In this document: positions 1 to 6,226 of the stretch, piece after piece
How positions within the stretch are numbered: position 1 is the stretch's first letter
How the letters are laid out: each line of letters starts with the position of its first letter
From: Deltaproteobacteria bacterium
GTDB lineage: Bacteria; Myxococcota_A; UBA9160; JAFDET01
Reading direction: 5' to 3'
DNA: 6,226 bases
Assembly (NCBI GenBank): GCA_019310195.1
Contig: JAFDET010000186.1
Span: forward strand, 1-6,226
Program-made: the position numbers and the translations under genes
Notes under the pieces: generated by a model
What the model was told of the DNA's origin: nothing
The model's database searches: none
What the model saw: the letters and a program-made list of their open reading frames with translations, nothing else

Positions 1-1105
1 GCCCGAGATCGGCGGACGCTTCTCGGCGCTCTCGCCCTTCGGGCTGCTTCCGGCCGCGGTGCTGGGGATCGACGTGGAGGATCTGCTGGGCCGGGCGCGG
101 CGCCTGGCCGGCGAGGTGGATCCCGCGGTGGAGCTCGGTGTGATGCTGGGCGCTCTGGCCGCAGCCGGCCGCGACAAGCTCACGCTGGTGCTTTCACCGG
201 GACTGGCCAGTCTGGGCGCCTGGCTGGAGCAGCTGATCGCCGAGTCCACCGGCAAGAACGGCCGCGGCATCGTGCCGGTGGACGGCGAGGGATTGGCCGC
301 CAGCGAACGCTACGGCCGGGACCGGGCCTTCGCCTACGTGCGCCTGGCTTCGGCACCCGACCCCGACCAGGACCACGCACTGGAGGCGCTGGCCGCGGCC
401 GGCCAGCCCGTGCTGCGTATCGACGTGGAGTCGCCCGCCGAGCTGGGCGCCGAGTTCTACCGCTGGCAGATCGCCACAGCGGCCGCCGGCGCGGTCCTTG
501 GTGTGAACCCGTTCGACCAGCCCGACGTAGAGGCTGCCAAGGTCGCGGCGCGCGGGCTGGTCACCGCCTACGAGGAGTCCGGCGAGCTTCCGGAAACCGC
601 AGCGCGGCTCTCTTCTGGCGCGCTGTCGGCGTACGCGGACGACGCCAATGCGGCCGCGCTCGGCCCCGCCGCCGATCTGCAGTCCCTGCTGGCCGCCCAC
701 CTGGGGCGCATCGGAGCCGGGGACTACCTGGCGCTGAATGCCTTCGTCGAGCGCTGCGACGCCCATGCCGCGCCGCTGGAGGCCCTGCGGCACCGGGTGC
801 GCGACGCCACCCGCGCCGCCACCACCCTGGGCTTCGGACCGCGCTTCCTGCACTCCACGGGCCAGCTCCACAAGGGCGGGCCCAACTCCGCGGTGGTGCT
901 GGAGGTCACGGCCCACGACGCCGAGGACCTGCCCATCCCCGGCCAGCGCATGAGCTTCGGCGTGCTCAAGGACGCCCAGTCCCGAGGCGACTTCGACGTG
1001 CTCTGCGAACGCGAGCGCCGCGCCCTGCGCGTGCACGTGGCCGAGGGCGACGTGACCGAGGGCCTGGAGGCCCTGGCCGCCGCCGTGGACTCCGCTCTCG
1101 CCTAA
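1..1105 (+). CDS. pgi: Glucose-6-phosphate isomerase domain, probably the C-terminal part of bifunctional transaldolase/phosphoglucose isomerase (5' end outside window)
   Basis: PGI interconverts glucose 6-phosphate and fructose 6-phosphate in the cytoplasm; when fused to transaldolase it joins glycolysis to the non-oxidative pentose phosphate pathway. The frame is open from position 2, with no start of its own, and begins PEIGGRFSALSPFGLLPAA, the conserved PGI segment, so the gene runs in from the left. About 367 residues are visible up to the TAA stop. Near the C-terminus are the PGI signature STGQLHKGGPNS and the stretch DLPIPGQRMSFGVLKDAQ. This tail, with its GDYLALNAF and TLGFGPRFLHSTGQ blocks, resembles the Tal-Pgi fusion enzymes more than stand-alone bacterial PGI (family memory, not a search). 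The transaldolase half would lie off the window, so the fusion is an inference. The last 4 nt overlap the convergent anti-sigma gene. The GTG at 59 is internal to the domain and is not the start. Confidence 0.9.
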   Translation, partial: PEIGGRFSALSPFGLLPAAVLGIDVEDLLGRARRLAGEVDPAVELGVMLGALAAAGRDKLTLVLSPGLASLGAWLEQLIAESTGKNGRGIVPVDGEGLAASERYGRDRAFAYVRLASAPDPDQDHALEALAAAGQPVLRIDVESPAELGAEFYRWQIATAAAGAVLGVNPFDQPDVEAAKVAARGLVTAYEESGELPETAARLSSGALSAYADDANAAALGPAADLQSLLAAHLGRIGAGDYLALNAFVERCDAHAAPLEALRHRVRDATRAATTLGFGPRFLHSTGQLHKGGPNSAVVLEVTAHDAEDLPIPGQRMSFGVLKDAQSRGDFDVLCERERRALRVHVAEGDVTEGLEALAAAVDSALA

Positions 1106-1365
1106 CCCGACCCACCCGTCCCATGCGTGCCGCGCGCGACCAGGATCGCGCGAATCAGGTCCTCCGGTGCGTCGGCGGGCGGGGGACCGCCGCCGTCCTC
1201 GCACACGCAGCGACCCAGGCGGACGGTTTCCTTGTACGTATCCAGGTAGTTCACGCACGGCGGACAGATCCGCACGTGGTCCTCGAAGGCCTCCTGCTGG
1301 TCGCTGGGCAGATCGGCTTCCAGGTACGCCCTCAGGAAGTCGGCGAACTCGCGGCAAGTCAACAT
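1102..1365 (-). CDS. Soluble zinc-finger (ZAS/zf-HC2-type) anti-sigma factor
   Basis: This 87-residue protein is probably the cytoplasmic inhibitor of the sigma factor encoded directly upstream. It opens with Cys4 and carries H30-x3-C34-x2-C37 (HVRICPPC), the zinc-binding arrangement of ZAS anti-sigma domains, which clamp ECF sigma factors. The region around residues 5-30 is a likely amphipathic helix, as in the family. A further pair, C53-x-C55 (GRCVCEDGG), lies after the zinc motif and is unusual. No membrane segment is present, so unlike RseA-type proteins it should respond to a signal inside the cell, such as oxidants or metals (inference by analogy with RsrA/ChrR). The ATG at 1365 overlaps the sigma stop in TGATG and has a TGAGGA Shine-Dalgarno 6 nt upstream; the in-frame GTG one codon earlier would sit too close. 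The stop overlaps the end of the convergent PGI gene. Translational coupling should keep its level matched to the sigma factor. Confidence 0.85.
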   Translation of the reverse strand: MLTCREFADFLRAYLEADLPSDQQEAFEDHVRICPPCVNYLDTYKETVRLGRCVCEDGGGPPPADAPEDLIRAILVARGTHGTGGSG

Positions 1366-1949
1366 CACGCATCCTCACGCAAGGCGGGGTCGAGCAACTC
1401 GCGCAACGCCTGGCGGGCCCGATGCAGCCGCGTCTTGACGGCATTGGAGGAGATGCCGAGCAGCTTTGCCGTCTCGGCCGTGTCCAGCTCCTCGATATCG
1501 CGCAACAGCAGCACCTCGCGGTACGTGTCGGGCAGCTGGTCGATCCCGCTCTGGACGAGGCCCCTCACGCGGTCGCGCTGAAGCAGCTTCTCGGCGGACC
1601 ACGGCGTGGGCGCCTGCTCCGGGTGCCCGTCGTCCGTCCAGCGCGGCAGCAGCTCGTCGATGGACTCCTCCGGCTTGCGACGCCGCGTGCGGAGCTTCAT
1701 CAGGGCGGCGTTCACCACGATACGATGCAGCCAGGTTGAGATGCGCGATCCGCCCTCGAAGTTACCGATGGCGCGGAAGGCCGAGACGAAGGCGTCCTGG
1801 ACGGCGTCCCGCGCGTCGTCCTCCTCGCGCAGGAAGCGGCGCGCCACGGACAGCATGCGGCCCGTGTGCTCGCGAACGAGCTTCTCGTAGGCGGCCTCGT
1901 CGCCTGCGCGCAGCGCCTCGAGGAGGGCCTTCTCCTCGGGATCGATCAT
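1365..1949 (-). CDS. ECF-family RNA polymerase sigma factor (sigma-70 family, RpoE-like)
   Basis: This 194-residue protein is an alternative sigma factor that would direct RNA polymerase to a dedicated promoter set. Region 2 spans about residues 16-90: EKLVREHTGRMLSVARRFL, then DDARDAVQDAFVSAFRAI for core binding and -10 recognition, then STWLHRIVVNAALMKLR. An acidic linker with DELLPRW follows. Region 4 spans about 130-186, with LPDTYREVLLLRDIEELDTAE and the helix-turn-helix GISSNAVKTRLHRARQALRE that contacts the -35 element. Length and layout are standard for ECF sigma factors, and there is no extra C-terminal domain. The ATG at 1949 gives a normal N-terminus, but the mRNA upstream shows no good Shine-Dalgarno. 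Its stop overlaps the anti-sigma start. It lies 36 nt after the ArsC-like gene, so it is probably transcribed with the redox genes upstream. Its target genes are not evident from sequence alone. Confidence 0.95.
   Translation of the reverse strand: MIDPEEKALLEALRAGDEAAYEKLVREHTGRMLSVARRFLREEDDARDAVQDAFVSAFRAIGNFEGGSRISTWLHRIVVNAALMKLRTRRRKPEESIDELLPRWTDDGHPEQAPTPWSAEKLLQRDRVRGLVQSGIDQLPDTYREVLLLRDIEELDTAETAKLLGISSNAVKTRLHRARQALRELLDPALREDA
1372..1377 (-). promoter_or_regulatory. Ribosome binding site of the anti-sigma gene
   Basis: On the minus strand this reads TGAGGA, 6 nt before the ATG at 1365. It lies inside the last codons of the sigma gene and decides for that ATG over the in-frame GTG at 1368, which would be only 3 nt away. 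Together with the TGATG overlap it points to translational coupling. Confidence 0.6.
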
Positions 1950-1975
1950 CTTGGGGAGGCTACCACAGGGAGCAC

Positions 1976-1992
1976 GGACGACCGGTCAGTCC
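1976..1992. promoter_or_regulatory. Imperfect palindrome between the ArsC-like and sigma genes
   Basis: The sequence GGACGACCGGTCAGTCC is an inverted repeat with 8-bp arms (GGACGACC / GGTC-A-GTCC) and one unpaired base, centred on the perfect core GACCGGTC. It covers the end of the ArsC-like gene and lies 26 nt upstream of the sigma ATG. It could be an operator or a weak attenuator hairpin. No T-run follows on either strand, so a classical terminator is unlikely. In GC-rich DNA a repeat of this size can arise by chance. Confidence 0.25.
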
Positions 1993-2354
1993 AACAGCTC
2001 GAGGATCTGCTCGAGAGGGCGACCCACGGCCGCGCGTGACCCGCGCACCACGATGGGGCGCTCCAGCAGGATCGGCTGGGCAGCGATGGCCTCCCGCACG
2101 GCCGCGTCGGCGGCGTCGGAGCCGAGGCCCGCCTGCTTCCAGGCCTCCTCGCCAGTCCGCAGCCACTCTCGGGGCGGCCGGCCCAGACGCTCCTGCAGAT
2201 CCCGCAGCTCGTCGGCACTGAGCGGGTCGTCCAGATAGCGCCGCTCGTCGAAGGCCACGCCGCGCTCCTCCAGCAACGCCAAGGCGGCCCGGCTCTTGGA
2301 GCAGCGCGGGTTGTGGAGCAGCAGGATCGCGTCGTCGCCTTCGGGAAGAGCCAT
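1986..2354 (-). CDS. arsC: ArsC-family reductase (glutaredoxin-dependent arsenate reductase-like, YfgD-type)
   Basis: This 122-residue cytoplasmic protein has the thioredoxin-like ArsC fold. ArsC enzymes reduce arsenate to arsenite using glutathione and glutaredoxin. The catalytic motif HNPRCSKSR places the nucleophilic cysteine at residue 18. Taking Cys12, Arg60, Arg94 and Arg107 of plasmid R773 ArsC as reference (from memory), the likely equivalents are Cys18, Arg66 (in WLRTGEE), Arg99 (in ERPIVV) and Arg112 (in VGRPLE), so the known active-site residues appear intact. The -RCSKSR- wording is closer to E. coli YfgD than to plasmid ArsC, and YfgD-like members often have no proven arsenate role. 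The ATG at 2354 is 6 nt after the beta-helix gene stop, so the genes are almost certainly cotranscribed. No arsenite pump or ArsR is visible. A thiol-redox role linked to the neighbouring redox genes is the main alternative. Confidence 0.85.
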   Translation of the reverse strand: MALPEGDDAILLLHNPRCSKSRAALALLEERGVAFDERRYLDDPLSADELRDLQERLGRPPREWLRTGEEAWKQAGLGSDAADAAVREAIAAQPILLERPIVVRGSRAAVGRPLEQILELLD

Positions 2355-2360
2355 GAACGC

Positions 2361-3772
2361 TCACTCTACCACCGTCACCGTGGCCTCGCGCATGGGCGCC
2401 TGGTCCATGTGAGGCTGGCACAGGTACTCGTAACGCCCCGCAGCGGGGAACGTGTACTGGAAGCTGTCTCCCGGCATCAGGTACGGCGAGTCCAGGGGGG
2501 TACGCAGGACCTCCCGGCCCGCCCCGCTGGTGACCGTGTGGGGAAGCGCGTCCTGGTTCAACCAGCGCACGGTGTCCCCCAGGCGTACCTCCAGGTGCTT
2601 GGGCTCGTAGCGCATGCCGCGGATGGTGACGACGTGGTCCGCCTCGGTGAGCGGGGCCGCCGCCGGAGCCGGCGCGGGTTCGGGTGGCCACCCTGTCGTG
2701 TCGGACGGCGGGGCGGCTTCGACCTCCGCGCAGGCCGGAGCTGGAACTCCGGCGCCGGTGGCCTGCGCATTGGGGGCGAAGCAGTTGCCGCGGCCGGTTC
2801 CGTCCCAGATCCGGTCGGCGCCGCGGCCCCAGCGCTCGACGACGCTGGGGTGGGGATCGAGCCCGTTCCGGTAGAAGTAGTTCGCGCCGACCCGCACCCG
2901 GTCCGTCCTGGGCTCCAGTGCAAAGTCCCGGAGGGACTCCCTCCTGTCCAGCCGCACCACGCCGATCCCGTAGGAGTGGTTGTCCTTGACCCAGTTGTTC
3001 TCGACGACGGTGTCGTCGGCGGCCATCACCAGGATGCCGCCGCCATAGGGAAGCCGCCCGACGATGGCATGGGGGTCGCCGAAGTTGGGTGTGTTGTTGC
3101 GGACCACCCAGTTGCGGTGGACGCGGGTACGCCGGCCCTCCTTCTGGAGCTTGAGCGGCAGCACGAAGACCAGGATCCCCGCGGTATTGTCGTAGACCAG
3201 GTTGTCCCGCACGTCGGCGTCGCTGGTGTTCTCGATCTCGATGCCCGCCACGTTGTGGTGCACCTCGTTGTGGGCCACCAGCGCACGGCGCGACTCGCCC
3301 ACGTAGATCGCCGCGTCCCGGATCCGCGTGATGGTGCAGTGGGTGACCGTGACATCCCGGGACATGATCGGATACACGCCGTAGAGCCCCGTGTCGTCCA
3401 CCACCAGATCCTCGATGTGGACGCCCCGAACGCGCTGGGTGCTGACTCCGTTGCCCTTGTAGTGCTGGACTCGGAAGCCGCTCATTCGAAACGGACTCCC
3501 GGAGGCGATCACGCCGTCGTTCAGCTCGCCGCCGCCATCGAGCACGGGACGCTCGCCGCCCCGCACGATGCCGCGCAGGGCAATGTCCGGCGTATCCACC
3601 GTGAGCGCCTCGCGGTAGGTGCCGGGCTCCACCTCGACCACGTCGCCGGGCTCGGCCTGGTCCAGCGCCTTCTGGATGCTCTTGCCGGAGGCGACGTGGA
3701 TCACCCTGGCCGCGGCCGGCGCGGCGGCGAGCAGGAGGACGGCGCACAGCCCGCCCACCCGGATCGCGGTTC

Positions 3773-3776
<4 letters not shown>
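2361..3776 (-). CDS. Secreted parallel beta-helix protein with C-terminal cupredoxin (type 1 copper) domain
   Basis: This 471-residue exported protein starts with a signal peptide (RTAIRVGGL, then a hydrophobic core, cleavage near AAA-R at 23/24). Residues about 25-330 form a right-handed beta-helix of PbH1 repeats, with family blocks SIQKALDQAEPGD, YGVYPIMSRDVTV, AAIYVGES, NVAGIEIENT, NTAGILVF and NNTPNF. These match the 'parallel beta-helix repeat-containing' family (TIGR03805 as I recall it) and resemble NosD in fold. Cys332 and Cys349 may form a disulfide. A Pro/Ala-rich linker (about 353-376) leads to a cupredoxin domain (about 380-471), with likely copper ligands His413 (LPHTVTS), Cys453 and His456 (YLCQPH), and Met462. 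It overlaps the peroxidase stop as ATGA and has GGAG 8 nt before the ATG. The frame stays open upstream to 4193, but that part only shadows the peroxidase gene. The electron-transfer role is inferred; the substrate is unknown. Confidence 0.88.
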
Positions 3777-4867
<1,091 letters not shown>

Positions 4868-4877
4868 CCAGCGGACC

Positions 4878-4903
4878 TGTTACCAGATCGGAGCCCGCGT
4901 TCC
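4878..4903 (-). promoter_or_regulatory. Possible ECF-type promoter of the minus-strand operon
   Basis: On the minus strand a GGAAC element (4899-4903), the usual -35 core for ECF sigma factors, is followed after 15 nt by GTAACA (4878-4883). It lies in the divergent gap just before the peroxidase ATG. A start 6-8 nt downstream would leave almost no leader, which weakens the case, and GGAAC also occurs elsewhere in this window by chance. This is a candidate only. Confidence 0.2.
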
Positions 4904-4914
4904 CCGTGGCCAGC

Positions 4915-4941
4915 CGGCGGGGGATGGGCGATGCTCCGCCG
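4915..4941 (+). promoter_or_regulatory. GC-rich leader hairpin ahead of the TerB-family gene
   Basis: CGGCGG (4915-4920) pairs with CCGCCG (4936-4941), and two more pairs can form inside. The hairpin ends 3 nt before the GGAGGA ribosome site and would enclose the alternative ATG at 4924. It may influence translation, but GC-rich DNA gives such pairings easily. Confidence 0.25.
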
Positions 4942-4944
4942 ACC

Positions 4945-4950
4945 GGAGGA
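4945..4950 (+). promoter_or_regulatory. Ribosome binding site selecting the TTG start of the TerB-family gene
   Basis: GGAGGA is followed by 6 nt and then TTG at 4957. The spacing is ideal and the resulting N-terminus is the compact MSLLRFLGLG. The ATG at 4924 in the same frame lies upstream of this site and has no comparable one of its own. Confidence 0.65.
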
Positions 4951-4956
4951 ATCCCC

Positions 4957-5490
4957 TTGTCCCTGCTGCGTTTTCTGGGTCTGGGCCGAGACCGCTCCAC
5001 GTCCCGGAGCGGCGCCGAAAGCGAGACTGTGCGCCGCATTGCCGCGCGCCTGGAGCGGCTCGAGCCCGAGAAGGCCCGCCTGCTCGCGGCCTTCGCCTTC
5101 GTGCTGGCCCGCATCGCCAACGCCGACCTCGAGATCGACGCAGAGGAGACCCTGGAGATGGAACGCCGGGTCACGGCCGTGGCGGGCCTCTCCGAAGAAG
5201 AGGCGGCACTGGCCGTGGAGATCGCCAAGAGCCAGAACCGGCTGCTCGGCGGCACCGAGAACTACGTGGTGACCCGGGAGTTTCGCGCCGCCTCCACGCC
5301 CGAGCAGCGGCTGGAGCTGATCTCCTGCCTGTTCGCCGTGGCGGCGGCCGACGGCACGATCTCCACCACGGAGAACAACGAGATCAACGCCATCGCCGAT
5401 GAGCTCGGGCTCGCGCGCGGCGACGTCTCCGACCTGCGCAGCCGCTACCGCGACAAGCTGGGCGTGCTCCAGGCGGGCAAACGCGGCTGA
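4957..5490 (+). CDS. TerB-family (tellurite resistance TerB / DjlA-like) protein
   Basis: A 177-residue all-helical cytoplasmic protein. The TerB domain covers about residues 38-165: ARLLAAFAFVLARIANADLEID, with an acidic cluster (Asp57, Glu59, Asp61, Glu63, Glu64), and a second half ELISCLFAVAAADGTIS, with Asp132, Glu139 and Glu142. The paired A-x-A-D-x-x-I acidic motifs are the hallmark of TerB-like domains and are thought to bind metal ions. Despite the family name, most isolated members are not linked to tellurite, and no other ter genes are present, so the role is unknown. The start is set at TTG 4957 because GGAGGA lies 6 nt upstream; an ATG at 4924 would add 11 residues. It is divergent from the redox operon across 89 nt and convergent with the membrane-protein gene 31 nt downstream. 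The C-terminus, DLRSRYRDKLGVLQAGKRG, is basic. Confidence 0.85.
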   Translation: MSLLRFLGLGRDRSTSRSGAESETVRRIAARLERLEPEKARLLAAFAFVLARIANADLEIDAEETLEMERRVTAVAGLSEEEAALAVEIAKSQNRLLGGTENYVVTREFRAASTPEQRLELISCLFAVAAADGTISTTENNEINAIADELGLARGDVSDLRSRYRDKLGVLQAGKRG

Positions 5491-5516
5491 GCCGAATGCC
5501 CGCGAGCGGCGTCGGC
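5491..5516. terminator. Weak hairpin between convergent genes, possible bidirectional terminator
   Basis: GCCGA (5491-5495) pairs with TCGGC (5512-5516), and inside it GCC (5498-5500) pairs with GGC (5508-5510), giving an 8-bp stem with a small internal bulge. It fills most of the 31-nt gap between two stop codons, where a shared terminator is expected. There is no clear T-run on either side, so the call rests on location and stem only. Confidence 0.3.
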
Positions 5517-5521
5517 GCGTT

Positions 5522-6226
5522 CTAGGCGTCCATGCCGGAGAGCACCCAGCGGCGGTAGAAGCCGGGCGGCAGGAAGGCCAGGTAGATGGTCGCGGCGCCC
5601 GCCACACCCAGCGCGGAGATGAGCAGCGCCGGCAGCCCGACCAGGAACGCGGTGGGAGCGGGACTCAGCAACGCCACACCCGCCACGAAGTAGATCGCGA
5701 GCTCCGACGCCGCAGCCAGTCCCCAGAGCAGGAAGCGGTGCGCCAGCAGCGGGCTCTCGATGCCGAGACGCGCGCGGCGACGCATGCGGCCCCAATGGCC
5801 CAGGCCTTCGCCGGCCGCCCAGCCCATGGTCACCAGGCGCGGGATGTACGCGATCCAGAACCAGGGCAGCGCGAAGCGCTCCGGAACCAGCGCGAAGCTC
5901 CCGGTCAGAAGCTCGCCGCAGTAACCAACGGCCAGCCCCGCCGTGCAGGCCAACGTCACCCCCGCTGCCGTGCGGCTCTGGGGCCGGAAGACGCGCCAGT
6001 TGAAGAACAGGTAGGAGAGGATGCAGACCGCGTAGCAGAGGTTGCCTGCGGCACGCAGAGCCCAGGCTCCGCCCTCTCCCAGTACGCTCTGGCCCAGCAT
6101 GCCCCCGAACTCGAACGCGTAACCGGCGATCAGGATCAGGATGTGGGAGCCGAGCAGGAGCTCCGGTAGCTGACCGCTCCGCCGCCAGAGCCGCAGCATG
6201 CCCACGCCCACGGTAAGCGCGGCCCC
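5522..6226 (-). CDS. Multi-pass inner-membrane protein of unknown function (5' end outside window)
   Basis: I do not recognise a named function. The minus-strand frame is open from the right edge to TAG at 5524-5522, giving about 234 visible residues. At least six hydrophobic segments can be seen: SHILILIAGYAFEFGGM; the stretch from WALRAAGN to SYLFFNW; GVTLACTAGLAVGYCGELL; LPWFWIAYIPRLVTMGW; LLWGLAAASELAIYFVAGVAL; and GLPALLISALGVAGAATIYL. Residues before the ATG at 6199, AALTVGVG, also look like the end of a helix followed by the basic loop LRLWRRSGQLPELLLG, so the true start is probably upstream and the protein may have seven segments. A GTG at 6211 and the ATG at 6199 are possible internal starts. 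The RLWRR-x-QLPELLLG loop recalls uncharacterised seven-helix proteins common in Myxococcota-like genomes (memory, not searched). A basic loop, RMRRRARLG, follows the fourth segment. No catalytic motif stands out. Confidence 0.75.
   Translation of the reverse strand, partial: GAALTVGVGMLRLWRRSGQLPELLLGSHILILIAGYAFEFGGMLGQSVLGEGGAWALRAAGNLCYAVCILSYLFFNWRVFRPQSRTAAGVTLACTAGLAVGYCGELLTGSFALVPERFALPWFWIAYIPRLVTMGWAAGEGLGHWGRMRRRARLGIESPLLAHRFLLWGLAAASELAIYFVAGVALLSPAPTAFLVGLPALLISALGVAGAATIYLAFLPPGFYRRWVLSGMDA

Noticed and set aside
194..1444. Minus-strand open frame of about 416 codons opposite the PGI gene
   Set aside because: Antisense to a well-conserved enzyme, low-complexity composition, and it also overlaps the anti-sigma and sigma genes out of frame.
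2795..2875. Further GGAAC motifs on the minus strand inside the beta-helix gene
   Set aside because: They lie within coding sequence with no suitable downstream gene start. They show that this pentamer occurs by chance in the window, which is why the operon promoter call is kept at low confidence.
1960..3747. Minus-strand open frame of about 595 codons in another frame over the beta-helix and ArsC-like genes
   Set aside because: Arg/Pro/Gly-rich composition and no family motif; it is an out-of-frame shadow of genes with strong motifs.

Overview
This is a very GC-rich bacterial window (around 70 % by eye, not counted). The codons end mostly in G or C, which opens long meaningless frames on both strands. 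The gene content (a transaldolase/phosphoglucose isomerase-type PGI, a diheme MauG/cytochrome c peroxidase, a secreted parallel beta-helix protein, an ECF sigma factor with a zinc-binding anti-sigma, and a Leu/Trp-rich multi-pass membrane protein) suggests a Gram-negative bacterium of the former Deltaproteobacteria type (Myxococcota, Binatota or similar). That placement is an inference; no rRNA or tRNA gene is present to support it.

Layout. Positions 1-1105 (+) hold the 3' part of a glucose-6-phosphate isomerase domain, most like the C-terminal half of the bifunctional Tal-Pgi enzyme. It meets, tail to tail with a 4-nt overlap, a compact minus-strand run of five genes read from 4867 down to 1102. 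In transcription order these are a diheme peroxidase, a beta-helix/cupredoxin fusion protein, an ArsC-family reductase, an ECF sigma factor and a small zinc-finger anti-sigma factor. The junctions are an ATGA overlap, a 6-nt gap, a 36-nt gap and a TGATG overlap, so an operon is likely. A divergent 89-nt gap (4868-4956) separates it from a plus-strand TerB-family gene starting at a TTG codon. The last gene, on the minus strand and running off the right edge, encodes an unrecognised multi-pass membrane protein.

How the genes may work together. The two first operon genes both carry signal peptides and both carry redox centres: two c-type hemes in one and a type 1 copper site in the other. They look like an extracytoplasmic electron-transfer pair, with the cupredoxin tethered to a beta-helix scaffold. 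The ArsC-like protein and the sigma/anti-sigma pair are cytoplasmic. The anti-sigma has a Zn-binding H-x3-C-x2-C motif plus an extra C-x-C, and no membrane segment, so it could sense a cytoplasmic redox or metal signal and release the sigma factor to transcribe this operon or others. This regulatory circuit is inferred from gene order.

The most unusual item is the beta-helix/cupredoxin fusion coupled to a MauG-like diheme enzyme. I recognise the individual families, but I do not know a described function for the combination. No CRISPR array, insertion sequence, RNA gene or integration site was seen, and no gene-free stretch exceeds 100 nt.
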